A DNA stretch of 64,000 nucleotides from Corythucha ciliata (lineage: Eukaryota; Arthropoda; Insecta; Hemiptera; Tingidae), in the NCBI GenBank assembly GCA_038030265.1, contig CM075939.1:19759253-19823252 (forward strand), given 5' to 3'. Made by a program: the position numbers and the translations under genes. Below are positions 27,171-36,946 of the stretch, piece by piece (positions within the stretch are counted from its first letter, which is position 1; each line of letters opens with the position of its first letter). The notes under the pieces are model-generated. The model was given only the letters and a program-made list of their open reading frames with translations, was not told the origin of the DNA and did no database searches.

Positions 27171-27590
27171 TAAAGGAATTACTGCATTAATAAGTTTTTA
27201 TCGCATATTCTTTGGGGTAAAGTATGTATCGCTTCGCTCAATTTTAGCGATGGACACGACACGACTTTTGTGGCCTTGCTTCAGTTTGGCATTAGGCCGG
27301 GGTCGGCCACGTCACTTTAAAGTTCTGTTTAGCCTTAAGCTGAGCTTACAAGCTTAAAATCCAATCAAAATTGTGTATTGCACGCCCAGAGTGACACCTG
27401 AAGACAGAACAATTTTTTTAAGTTGTTAGTAAAGTCGCTTAAACTACGAGGGTTAGTGGTTAAATCATGCATAAGTCTGTAGCCGTAGGAGCCTACATCG
27501 TCTGTCTTCCCTCGTTGAGGTTCGTCAAAAACGGACCGGTTTCGGCTGCTCGCCATCTTCAGCATTTGGTTTCCCCCAAATCAGTTTAAA
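27171..27590. other. unassigned sequence between MITEs
   Basis: No gene or repeat structure recognised. It contains a moderately GC-rich patch around 27265-27310 and 27500-27560 without a convincing exon. Confidence 0.4.
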
Positions 27591-27596
27591 TGCAGC

Positions 27597-27650
27597 AGTT
27601 TGATAGGTTGCATAGGCCCCACAGACGCTTTGCAATAGAGCTTGTGAACA
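27597..27650. mobile_element. partial MITE arm cut by another MITE
   Basis: TTTGATAGGTTGCATAG through GAGCTTGTGAACAGGG matches the right arm of the MITE at 27797-27933 in the same orientation. It stops where the GGGGGCC MITE (27651) begins. It is a truncated relative. Confidence 0.7.
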
Positions 27651-27787
27651 GGGGGCCTGTTCTGCAAAATTTCATAGTGTTCCTAGGAATATCCTTTCCA
27701 CCCGTCCGACCCGAATTAAATCACATGTTAATGGGGAGAACGGGTGGAAAGAGACAGTGACAGTCAAAAGTTATAGAACAGGCCCCC
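27651..27787. mobile_element. 137-bp MITE, GGGGGCC termini
   Basis: GGGGGCCTGTTCT at the left, AGAACAGGCCCCC at the right, a perfect 13-bp terminal inverted repeat. The core holds CCACCCGTC and GAACGGGTGG. The same core occurs near 60428-60482 (ACTTCCACCCGTCTTTCC and GAGAACGGGTGGAAA), a second, more degraded copy. Confidence 0.82.
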
Positions 27788-27796
27788 AGGGCCTAA

Positions 27797-27933
27797 AGGC
27801 CCACTCACAAGCTCTATGTTTGCGTTGTGTGGAGTCTATGCAACCAAACAAATTTATTCCCTCGAAAAATGAAGCATTTTGATAGGTTGCATAGACACCA
27901 CACAACACAAACATAGAGCTTGTGAACGGGCCT
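27797..27933. mobile_element. 137-bp hairpin MITE, TAA target duplication
   Basis: AGGCCCACTCACAAGCTCTA and TAGAGCTTGTGAACGGGCCT are the ends. The arms of about 55 bp pair almost completely through CTATGCAACC/GGTTGCATAG. TAA flanks both sides (27794-27796 and 27934-27936). A solo end of the same family occurs near 39800 (CACAAGCTCTACGTATGC). Confidence 0.87.
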
Positions 27934-28186
27934 TAAACAAAGATTTGGTCAATCCTCATTTTGCCAGCAAATTATTAATTTCGATTAATTTAAATTCATG
28001 TGATCCAACGACTCTTGTTAACTTTGGGTCGGGTGCCTGTGTCACAAAAAAATTGTCAACATATTCCGCATTTTACTCGACTAACTAAAGTTTACATATT
28101 TTACTGAATATTGCCGTTCGTTGGTATGATGTAATTGTTTTAGTCGCGTTCAAAATCACAAACAAGATAATGTTACCGCCGCTGAC

Positions 28187-29929
28187 ATGCTCTTCAACTA
28201 CGAACCACCCCCCGCAACGTCGTTACCACGACCTGTCAGCGCGATTCGTCATTGGATCAACCCTGCGTTCGATAGCGAAGATAATCAATCGCAAAGAAAC
28301 CGTCGCACATTTTCAACCACGCCGTCTCAACTGACCATGTTTAGTCAGTGTCTGTCGCCTTATGTCGCCCCCTCAACGCACCAATCGGATTTGACCCTGT
28401 CTATGGAACTTTTTCTGGATGAGGTTCCTGTCGACGCGAAGCAATCACTGATTGATTTCATTCGAGACATGGGCCTCAGACCGTTCGTTGATCGAACTGA
28501 AGGTGAGACGATCGTGACAGTGGACGTTTCTAAATTGACGGACGTGGATTTGAAAAATAGGTTTATAGATCACCTTAAAAAATACACTCAATCTTATAAA
28601 GTCAACGATTCGAAGGTGCAAGAGGCGGTGAGTGACATAACAGTTCAAGACGTTGTGGAAATTACTAGAAATCAAAAACCAGTCAGGTTTTCCACAGCTT
28701 CCGTTCAAGTTTCTCTGACAGATTTGACTGTGAGAGTTCCTGGTGGACACTGTGCTGAAAACAACGAACTAATTTTCAAACCTTCGCCTGTATCAATCCC
28801 GAATGATAGTACGAACAGCTCAGACAGTTCAAATCAGTGTGTTAATATGCCTAGTGAAAGAAAGCAGAAGAAAAATCGGGCTTTAACGAGAATCTTCAAT
28901 AAATTTAAAAGAAAACCAAAAGAATCCAGCAAAGAAGCATCATATTCAACTGTTGATCCTGAAACGAGTTCGAAAAAGATAACAACAACTGAAGAAACGT
29001 CTTCAACAAAAGTAGCGACAACGACGGCGACATCAACCACTGAAGAAACTTCTCTCTCTTCGTCCGACACTAGTAAAAAACAAACCAGCGCAGAGACTCA
29101 GACCGGGGAGTCATCATCGTCCAATACTTCGCAACAGTCTACGAATCTTTTGTATTTACCCAAAAGGCGTAAATTGAAGAAACAGAGTGTCTCACTTCCT
29201 TCGTTCGTTGAAAACGACATCATAGTAAATACGAGTTTGTTGTGCCCACGTAAAGAACTCAATAAAAAAGTCATCTCAGCAACTCCTCTCAAAGAGCTCG
29301 GGAAGAACGAAGATGTAGAGCACAATAAACGAACGTACGGAATATTTGGTCATCGAGACTCACAAATCCTGTTGAGTAAAAAACGTATCATCCTGAGAGG
29401 AAGCGACACTAAATACGCGTCCATTTTACACGGAGACAGGGGCTTTCAAAAAATTTTCGAGCCCTTTAACCAATTTGAGAGCCGATTTCACATGGGAAAT
29501 ACTAATGCGTTTCGAGAAAGAACTATATCGTCAGTGTCAAATCAGCAGGACGGCGAAAATCAATCAACATTCGACCGCGACCGAGTGAGATACATAAAAA
29601 AATGGTGGTCTTCTGTGATGGCAACGATGAGTACGCCGAAACCCGACCTCTCTTCCTCAGATACTGTTCACTTTACGGACTCAATGTCGGATATTACGAA
29701 CGAAGTGAACTGCATGCGAGTGCTGAATTGTTGGAATGCCCTGGACGTGCCGACTGACGCGGGGAGTGGCCGTGAGTCTAGGTGGTCGAGAGAAAAGCGA
29801 GCCGCTTCAACGTCAGGAGAAAGCGACAAAGGTCAACGACAGTCGTTTACATCTCGTCTTGACGATAAGATCGAAGTGAGAGCAATGAAATACGTAATAA
29901 ACTCATTGTTCCGGAACAAGAAACAGTGA
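28187..29929 (+). CDS. uncharacterised Ser/Thr-rich basic protein (580 codons, no introns inside)
   Basis: By far the longest open frame in the window, and it looks truly coding: even codon use and lower AT than the flanks. I do not recognise the product. Visible parts: a possibly folded acidic/hydrophobic segment at residues 72-160 (LFLDEVPVDAKQSLIDFI), a lysine/arginine-rich stretch at 224-246, a Ser/Thr-rich low-complexity tract at about 247-318, a KRRKLKK cluster at 326-332 that could act as a nuclear signal, and a better-ordered region from about 380 to 475. No signal peptide or membrane helix is seen. The ATG at 28187 is the first Met in frame, but the frame stays open upstream to 28130. 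A TTGTTTTAG acceptor-like site ends at 28143, giving an in-frame lead-in ending NVTAAD. The protein may therefore start in an upstream exon. An out-of-frame ATG lies at 28170. It could be a lineage-specific host gene or a domesticated or inserted sequence; nothing seen decides this. Confidence 0.8.
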   Translation: MLFNYEPPPATSLPRPVSAIRHWINPAFDSEDNQSQRNRRTFSTTPSQLTMFSQCLSPYVAPSTHQSDLTLSMELFLDEVPVDAKQSLIDFIRDMGLRPFVDRTEGETIVTVDVSKLTDVDLKNRFIDHLKKYTQSYKVNDSKVQEAVSDITVQDVVEITRNQKPVRFSTASVQVSLTDLTVRVPGGHCAENNELIFKPSPVSIPNDSTNSSDSSNQCVNMPSERKQKKNRALTRIFNKFKRKPKESSKEASYSTVDPETSSKKITTTEETSSTKVATTTATSTTEETSLSSSDTSKKQTSAETQTGESSSSNTSQQSTNLLYLPKRRKLKKQSVSLPSFVENDIIVNTSLLCPRKELNKKVISATPLKELGKNEDVEHNKRTYGIFGHRDSQILLSKKRIILRGSDTKYASILHGDRGFQKIFEPFNQFESRFHMGNTNAFRERTISSVSNQQDGENQSTFDRDRVRYIKKWWSSVMATMSTPKPDLSSSDTVHFTDSMSDITNEVNCMRVLNCWNALDVPTDAGSGRESRWSREKRAASTSGESDKGQRQSFTSRLDDKIEVRAMKYVINSLFRNKKQ

Positions 29930-29930
29930 G

Positions 29931-29936
29931 AATAAA
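29931..29936 (+). promoter_or_regulatory. polyadenylation signal AATAAA
   Basis: AATAAA begins one base after the TGA stop (29927-29929) of the 580-codon gene. If used, the 3' untranslated region would be very short. Confidence 0.5.
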
Positions 29937-30389
29937 TTTACTTTTCTAGCCTTTTATTATAAAAGTGACTTGACGTCTAAAATTTGTCTTTTTTGAGCGC
30001 GTAATTCCCGGAGGTGTTCTTTAGGGTCGTATTCAGAAACCAACCTTAACGAGACCGATAAACGATTAAAATCGATTCATACGACCTGTTAAAACATGTC
30101 TGTTAATAGTATATTACGATACAAGGACGTAATGAAGGCAATTTCGGGTGGGTGGGGGGTCGATTAGTTGCAGAGGTTGAAAAATTAAAACAAAAAAAAT
30201 CTGACTAAGAACATCATCTGTTTTGTCATTAAAATGGCAGGTGCAGCTAAGTATCCAAATATGATCCAAAGTAAGTTCTCCAGATTTCATAATCAGTAAT
30301 TGATAAAGCGCCCTAAGGGTCAATCTTTTATTATCAAATATTGATCATAAGTCGTTAAATCAATTACGTTTATAAAAAAAAAAAAAAAC
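29937..30389. other. unassigned sequence
   Basis: No gene seen. The stretch GTCGTATTCAGAAACCAACC near 30027 resembles a MITE edge, but no matching opposite end was found. A run of 15 A lies near 30373-30387. Confidence 0.4.
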
Positions 30390-31065
30390 TCTTCCAAAGT
30401 CCAAAAATCGCGGATTTGAAACATTTCGGAAACCAATTCACAGATTTTTAAATTTCAAGAACTATTTTCGTCCTTAGCTCCTTAAAAACACGATACCAAC
30501 GGATTAGGATCTTGCAAAAACTAGATTTCGCAAGTCAGAAACCCCAAACGCGATTATTCTCAACTTTATTTGCATAACAGATAGAATTGCGACTTTTAAA
30601 AATTGTATGCGCGAACTGACCAAACTCGCGGTTTCTCTCCATTTCATCCGCTGAGATTTTTGGGGAATTTCATCCCCGGAATAGCCCAAGTCGCGGTTCT
30701 CCGAAATTTCAACCGTCCAACCCACAGGTTTTTTAAAAAACATTTCATCCACATCAGAACAGAAAAATCGGTGAATTTTATTTATTTTCAGCCGCGATAC
30801 TCCCAAACACGCAGAGCGGAGCAAATCGCGTTTTTTTATTTACTTACGCGGAACAGCCAATACAGAGATTTTTAGGAGTACCGCAGCAGCTAAACTTTGA
30901 AACTCGCCGGATTTTGCAGTTTTTATTTATCGTTACTTTTTATTTAAAGAAATGTTTGCCACGAAATGGCAAAACTCACAGTTTCCCCACCACTTTCAAC
31001 AATAGAACAGTCGAAGCTGTAGGAGTTTTCTCAAACTTAATGCGCCAGAACAGCCAAACTATAGC
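30390..31065. repeat. C-type degenerate repeat tract
   Basis: Repeated phrases AAATCGCGGATTT, AACTCGCGGTTTCTC and AAGTCGCGGTTCTCC alternate with ATTTCATCC or ATTTCAACC at irregular spacing. The tract resumes at 31170-31270, at 33780-33885 between the two Tc1-like elements, and briefly after 35374. Both elements therefore landed in one larger tract. Confidence 0.6.
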
Positions 31066-31278
31066 ATTTTGAACAGATTTGTTTTTTTTCAATTATTGCC
31101 ATTTTTTCAACTACTTTTTCTCAATCATTTCGCCCGAGCATCCATAATCCCGACTTTCAGAATTCGAGCCACAAAATACTCCAATCATCAGCGGTTTCTT
31201 TCAATTCCGCTTCGCGGCAAAAACTGGATTGGAGATTTTAACCGCGAAATAGCTGAAGTCGTGGTCTCGCCCGGCTTT

Positions 31279-31768
31279 AGGGTGTTTCGCAACCAGTCGT
31301 GAATACTGAAAGAGGTGATACAACAGGTGATTTAGAGTCGATATTGTTCTTTTCGACTTTTTCGAAAACCCATTCGTTCCCGAGATATCGATTAAAATCG
31401 ATATTTTTGGACATTCGTTACTTTTCCTCATTTAAGGGGGCGTAGCGCCGATACAAAAGCAAAAAAACAAAAACTAATCAGCTCGTTGGAAAGAGCGCAA
31501 AATTTCCTTCAAATTTGTGTGCTAAAATAGGAAAAATACCCCCTCCAACGATAATAAAATTAGCCCAGAACTTAACGAAAATCCTTTTCTATTTTTTTCC
31601 GTTACTATTCAAAGCGTGTTAACTTTCTTAACTCAAGTGGCACGGAAGATTCAGATGCGCGGAAAAACTTCTGCATTCAGCTAGCTTTCGAATGGTATGC
31701 CACAATAACAAGCTGTGATTTGTCTATCGCTAGGAATGCCACTGAAAATCCAAAAACTGCTTTGAATA
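31279..31768. repeat. left terminal inverted repeat of the DD41D element
   Basis: Pairs with 33273-33761. The inner boundary is near CCACTGAAAATCC, after which the arms diverge. Includes GGGGGCGTAGCGCCGATAC and its complement. Confidence 0.85.
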
Positions 31769-31981
31769 GGTTAACGCGCTTCTTCAGTTTCTAACCAGCC
31801 GCCGTTCTAAAGCAGTCGCAATTCGCAATAATTAAATTGATTGTTTTACTATAACTCGACCAGATTCTAATGAAACTTTTTAACAAAATTTCCAGATGTA
31901 CTTGCACCATCATGTATTTTCATGAAGAAGATTGATTACGTAATTGTTAAAAACAAAACGTTCCCAAAAGTGAAAGAACTT

Positions 31982-33046
31982 TCAATTGAGGTGCTCAAAA
32001 TGACTGCCGTTGTTTTGGATGCACTTTCTAGCCCTATTTCGGACTTCAGTAGTGGTCACGCCGAGTCTCCACTCCTGCCGGAGGATTCCTGCTGCGGTTT
32101 CAATTCTGCGCATAAGATCTTCTTATGTTTGTACCTCTTCGAAATACACAATCTCCTTCAACCGTCCCCACACGAAAAAGTCTAGAGGAGTGAGGTCGGG
32201 AGAACGCGGTGGCCAATTTATAGACCCTCCTCGGCCAATTCATTTGTTGGGAAACGAATCGTTCAGAAAGTTTCTTACACCTCGGCTGAAGTGAGCGGGA
32301 CACCCGTCGTGTTGAAAAGTCATGTCTCTCCTGATCTCCAATGGCAAATCTTCGAGAATACCAGGAAGCTCCTCTCGAAGAAAGCGCAGATAGCTGCTTC
32401 CGTTCAGCGTGTCAGGCAGCACAAAGGGCCCAATAAAGTGCTCACCGATTGCTCCTGCCCACAAATTTATGCTGAATTTACTTTGAAACGAAGTCGGTCG
32501 TTTAACCTGAGGATTTTCCCCTTTTTTGCTCCAAAAGTGGATGTTGTGGAAGTTGACTATTCCTTCTCTGGAAAACCTGGATTCGTCGGTCCAAAGGATA
32601 GACTTCAGGAAATTAGGGTCCTGAGAATCCTTATCCAGGATACATTGAGAAAATTGTACCCTCCTAATTTCGTCGCCAGGTTCCAGACCCTGTACCGGGG
32701 TGAAGTGAAAGGGATGCATATTCTCCCCTTTCAGAGTCGACCAAACTCTCTTAGCAGTCACCTGATAGTCTCGAGCAACTTGCCGAATACTTGCACGAGG
32801 ATTTTCCTCAATCGCTTGTAATATCGCTTCCTCCCGGTGAGGTCGAATTCTCCTGTTCCTTTCAACGCGGCGACGAGAGCAAGTTCCAGTCTCCCTGAAG
32901 CGACGGAACGAATTACTAAAAACGTCAGCTTGAGGAACTCGACGTGTTGGAAATCTCTCCTCATACAAACGCCGTGCGAGCGAGTTATTCCCATCAGCAA
33001 GCTCATACACATAAACAATGTCCGCGTACTCTTCGTTTGAAAAAGA
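31982..33046 (-). pseudogene. DD41D Tc1/mariner transposase, two in-frame stops
   Basis: The minus strand reads one colinear frame from SFSNEEYADIVYVYELADG (33046) to a C-terminal GSHFEHLN and a natural stop at 31982-31984, about 355 codons. The N-terminal half is a helix-turn-helix region (EEAILQAIEENPRASIRQVA). The catalytic triad of the DDE nuclease is visible: D in WTDESRF, D in FQHDGCPAH, and D in SPDLTPLDFF. I count 92 residues between the first two and 41 between the last two, matching the described DD41D group. Two stops break it: TGA at 32240-32242, where relatives have Trp before IGRGG, and TAA at 32123-32125 after VQT. No ATG is seen in frame upstream of SFSNEEY, so the start codon is also lost or lies further out. 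No frameshift is needed, so the decay is fairly recent. It lies inside the inverted repeats at 31279-33761. Confidence 0.92.
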
Positions 33047-33272
33047 CGTCGTGACGTTAGCTGGATCAACGAACGAAAGACAAAATGTGACGATCTGTGC
33101 GTTCTTAACGTTGGAAAATTTAGGAAATAAACGATGAAATGATATTATTAGATAACTAAAATCTCTCGAAAGAACAATTGCACGTTACAGATGATTATTC
33201 TGGTAAATTTATGCTTCCTGCACTCACTGTAGTCAGACAGCTACATCAGAACTAAAGCACTGCGTCAATAGA

Positions 33273-33761
33273 TTTCAATCCGTTTTCGGATTTTCAGTGG
33301 CATTCCCAGCGATGGACAAATCATAGCTTGTTATTGTGGTATACCATTCGAAAGCTAGCTGAATGCAGAAGTTTTTCCGCGCATCTGAATTTTCCGTGCC
33401 ACTTGAGTTAAGAAAGTTAACACGCTTTGAATAGTAACGGAAAAAAATAGAAAAGGATATTCGTTAAGTTCTGGGCTAATTTTATTATCGTTGGAGGGGG
33501 TATTTTTCCTATTTTAGCACACAAATTTGAAGGAAATTTTGCGCTCTTTCCAACGAGCTGATTAGTTTTTGTTTTTTTGCTTTTGTATCGGCGCTACGCC
33601 CCCTTAAATGAGGAAAAGTAACGAATGTCCAAAAATATCGATTTTAATCGATATCTCGGGAACGAATGGGTTTTCGAAAAAGTCGAAAAGAACAATATCG
33701 ACTCTAAATCACCTGTTGTATCACCTCTTTCAGTATTCACGACTGGTTGCGAAACACCCTG
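33273..33761. repeat. right terminal inverted repeat of the DD41D element
   Basis: Reverse complement of 31279-31768 with scattered substitutions. Keeps the full CAGGGTGTTTCGC end next to TA. Confidence 0.85.
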
Positions 33762-33889
33762 TATAACTGCAGAACACTTTCACTCGCAGGATTTTTAAAA
33801 TTTCGTGAGGGGGAACAGACCAATTTTGCAATTTAAGCCGCGAAATGGCAAAACTCGCGGATTTTCTTTTCAATTGTATCCACCATATA

Positions 33890-35372
33890 CAGGGTGGAAG
33901 GGGATAAGTGTGACAAAAATTTTTGGGCGATAGTAGGCCTCATTTGCGACCGAAATCACCATATACACCATAGTCCGAAAATCAAAACCCTTCGAGATAT
34001 GATTTTTCTAACGATTTTTAAGGCTTACATAATTTTTTTTAACTAACGGCGAGAAACTCGCATTCAATTTGAATTTTTGCAACTTTTGGTGATGGATTCG
34101 GAAAGAGAACACTATTTTCTGTCAGGATTATCCATTTTCGATAGATGTTAACTATTTTATGTGCCCTTAAATGCAGCTCAAAGTCGTGCAAATCGGGGAC
34201 TTTATTTTTTTCAGAAAAAGTCAATCCACGTTTGTCCACACTAAATCTGAGAGCACGGACAACCCGTGATTCAGAAAAACATCTTCAAAGTGTCCTTTAC
34301 AAAAATAGTCGTGAACGTTTTCTTAGTTGTCTGGTGATTTTTCGTCAGACATGGCGATTTCCTAGAAAAAATAATGGTTTTTCTCTTCAAAATCGCCTGT
34401 TTTCACCTGAAAAATTTGAACAAGTTTTGTGGTTTTAGCGTGATAAAAAGCACTAAAACCTTATCCAAAGCCATACGTTGAATCGAACTGATTATGCACG
34501 CCTACCAAAGTATCAAAAAAATGTCGCTCCGGCAGCTGGGGTGTCGGATAGAGTACATTTCACGAAATACGAATTTCGTTAATTTCACTTAATAAGCGAT
34601 TATTAAGCAAGAATGGCTATAAAAATGTAAAGTAACAAAGTGAAATGTTAATTAATGCCGAATAATAGCTAAATAACTAAAAACGTCGAAACTTGTAGTA
34701 GTGTAATGCACTTAACCCGACAGCCAGCTGCCGGAGTGACATTTTTTGATACTTTGGTAGGCGCACAAGTTGAATTCCACTTCAAGGATAGCTTTGGATG
34801 TGGTTTTATAACTTTTTAGCGTGCTAAAATCACAAGGATTGATCGAATTTTTCAGGTCAAAACAAGCGATTTGGAGGAGAAAAAACATTATTTTTTCTAA
34901 AAAATGGTCATTTCCGACGAAAACTCGCCAATCAACTAAGAAAACACTTATCACTATTTTTGTAAAGGACATTTTGAAGATGTTTTTCTGAATCACCGGT
35001 TGTCCGTACACTCAGATTTAGTGAGGACAAACGGGGACTGACTTTTTTTGAAAAAAATGAAATCCCCGATTTGCACGACTTTCAGCCGCATTTAAAGGCA
35101 CATAAAATAATTAACTTCTATCGAAAATGGCTAATCCCGACAGAAAATAGTGAGCTTTTTCCGAATCCATGACCAAAAGTTGCAAAAATTCAAATTGAAT
35201 GCGAGTTTCTCGCAGTTAGTTTAAAAAAATGATGTAAGCCTTAAATATCATTGGAAAAAACATATCTCGAAGGGTTTTGATTTTCGGACTATGGTTTATG
35301 TAGTGATTTCGGTCGGAAATGAGGTCTACTTTCACCCAAATTTTTTTGTCACACTTACCCCCTTCCACCCTG
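33890..35372. mobile_element. 1.48-kb foldback element with about 655-bp arms, TA target duplication
   Basis: Starts CAGGGTGGAAGGGG and ends CCCCCTTCCACCCTG, flanked by TA (33888-33889 and 35373-35374). Left arm 33890-34547 and right arm 34716-35372 are reverse complements with modest divergence. The spacer is only about 168 bp, so nearly the whole element is palindromic. The CAGGG terminus with TA duplication fits the Tc1/mariner superfamily, and the end resembles that of the neighbouring DD41D element. No transposase is encoded; frames of 60-100 codons are shadows of the palindrome. Confidence 0.92.
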
Positions 35373-35571
35373 TATACAGCAAAAATTTTGATTTTCGCGA
35401 TTGGGGCGGCACGATCGTGTATTGCCCCGCCCCATAGAAAAATGTTAATGTCGGTAGGTATAAATAAAGTTGAATGTATTCAAAATATTTGTATTTGAGT
35501 TCATGGGAGTAGGTGAGTTCCTCAGCTTATTCACGGCTTCTTCTCCTATATTATTTAAGGAGATAAAATAA

Positions 35572-35577
35572 TTTATT
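35572..35577 (-). promoter_or_regulatory. candidate polyadenylation signal of the small heat-shock gene
   Basis: AATAAA on the minus strand, 18 bases beyond the TGA stop (35598-35596). Confidence 0.45.
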
Positions 35578-35595
35578 TCAATGCTATCCAAAAAA

Positions 35596-36288
35596 TCACA
35601 GGACTACTTCAACCTTTCTAGGAATTTCGATCACGAGCTCATCTTTCGAGTTGTCCAACTTAGTGACAATTCGGCTCAAATCCGAATCTATTGGAAGTTC
35701 AAATCGTCGAAGCATGTGCCGCTGTAAAAAACCGCCGTCCTGTGCATCCCTCACAGACGTTGTGACCGCTTCAACCGTCAACCAGTTGTCTTCGACTTGA
35801 ACCGAAATATTATCTTTTATGAAGCTGTGCGTCTTCACCGTGATCTTATTCGAACAGAGAGCGTGAGAAATCAATAATTTAAGGCACAAAATCTTCAACT
35901 GTCTCCTATACTATGCGATGACACGCAAACTCTTACTGTTGTTGTTTTGTCCGTGATGGAATAGTCTTCAAACGTTCTCAAACGGTTCGAAAAGTGCAAA
36001 AGTCTAAGGCTTATGACATCTCTTTTCTTCTGCAAGTTGTGAAGAACATAGTAGAAGAAAATGAATAACCATAAGGCCTCTCTCACACTAGGAGAAAAGA
36101 GACTCTAGGAGAGTCGTCTCTCCCCCGATAAAAAAGACGCCGACTCGGGCTTCGGCGTCTTTTTTCTCCTAGTGTGAAAAGGCCATAAGGCGAGTAGCAG
36201 CTATACTTACGTAACTCGTCAGGAACGGTCCCCACGCTCGAACCAAGCTCCGGCGTAGGGTGGTGACCAGAGCGCTGAACCCGAGCAT
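35596..36288 (-). CDS. small heat-shock protein (alpha-crystallin/Hsp20), three exons
   Basis: Minus-strand gene, coding exons 36288-36211, 36029-35937 and 35844-35596, all in phase 0, giving 139 residues. Exon 1 begins ATG (36288-36286) and ends TAC before a GTAAGT donor. Exon 2 follows a pyrimidine-rich TTCTTCACAACTTGCAG acceptor and ends before GTAAGAG. Exon 3 follows a CTCTCTGTTCGAATAAG acceptor. Introns are 181 bp (carrying a 111-bp MITE) and 92 bp. Residues from about 53 form an alpha-crystallin domain: KDNISVQVEDNWLTVEA, the GGFLQRHMLRRFELP strand with its conserved Arg and LP, then DELVIEIPRK near the C-terminus. Such proteins are ATP-independent chaperones that hold unfolding proteins. 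The first 40 residues are rich in Arg, Ser and Leu with almost no acid (MLGFSALVTTLRRSLVRAWG), resembling a mitochondrial presequence, which is inference. It is short for the family. No clear heat-shock element was seen upstream. Confidence 0.8.
36075..36185. mobile_element. 111-bp hairpin MITE in intron 1 of the small heat-shock gene
   Basis: GGCCTCTCTCACACTAGGAG and CTCCTAGTGTGAAAAGGCCA are the ends, flanked by TAA (36072-36074 and 36186-36188). A second internal palindrome, AAAAGACGCCGA/TTCGGCGTCTTTT, makes a strong hairpin. Without it the intron would be about 67 bp. Confidence 0.88.
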
Positions 36289-36697
36289 TTGTGTAAATGG
36301 TGTGTGTGAGGTAGATGGGCGACGGTGATGCCTTTACATATTTTCATGGTTTAGCTTACATGAATGTGAAATATTCAGAGGTGAAACACTGGTAAAAAAT
36401 TATATTTTGTTGTTTCAGGTTGTTTTCCATTATATCTTCCAACCACCCCATCAGTAACTAAGGAAACGAGATCAATCACATGGATTGTTCTTACTACGGA
36501 ATAAGTATGACTTCATAAAGCCCTGTACACACGGATACTTTTCTGTCCTGTCACGAAATTTTTAAGATTTTTAGGAATGTTCGTTTGTCGTGATGTCAAA
36601 AAGTCTAAAAACTATATGTTTCTATGAAAAAACCAGGAAACAACGGAGAAATTCTGGAAAAATCTCTCCTTTTTCCCTACCACAGAAACACAGCTTA

Positions 36698-36946
36698 AGC
36701 GCCCCATACACTGTCAGTTTAACTGAAGGCAATCGTGAGGCCGTCGATCGGGGTTACCTACACATTTTCAGTTAATGGACTGCAGTCCACCTGCAGTCCG
36801 TGAAAACTGAAGGTGTGTGGCCGTAGGACCGGCTAGGATCGGACGTGAGATCGTTGACTGACAGTGTATGTTGCCCGTCGATTTTGGCCGGACGGTCGCC
36901 TCTTGAGGCGACGGCCTGCAAGCAATCGCATAGTGTATGGGGCGCT
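36698..36946. mobile_element. 249-bp MITE, TTA target duplication, nested
   Basis: AGCGCCCCATACACTGTCAG and AGTGTATGGGGCGCT are the ends, flanked by TTA (36695-36697 and 36947-36949). The interior has further small palindromes (CTGCAGTCC pairs, TCGCCTC/GAGGCGA). It inserted inside the 2.93-kb element. Confidence 0.85.

Larger units (their letters stand above)
31279..33761 (-). mobile_element. Tc1/mariner element of DD41D type with about 490-bp inverted repeats
   Basis: Terminal inverted repeats start AGGGTGTTTCGCAACCAG (left) and CAGGGTGTTTCGCAACCAG (right, other strand). They run inward for about 490 bp on each side and remain very similar. The right end abuts TA (33762-33763). The left end has TTAGGG where TACAGGG is expected, so a base or two are lost. 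Between the arms lies a single transposase gene on the minus strand with two in-frame stops. The whole element is about 2.48 kb. Arms this long are unusual for mariner but common in several Tc1 groups. Confidence 0.9.

Noticed and set aside
32291..32821. 176-codon plus-strand frame
   Set aside because: Antisense shadow of the DD41D transposase pseudogene.
36290..36518. Heat-shock element upstream of the small heat-shock gene
   Set aside because: GAA and TTC triplets occur (GAAATATTC) but not in the alternating 5-bp spacing required.
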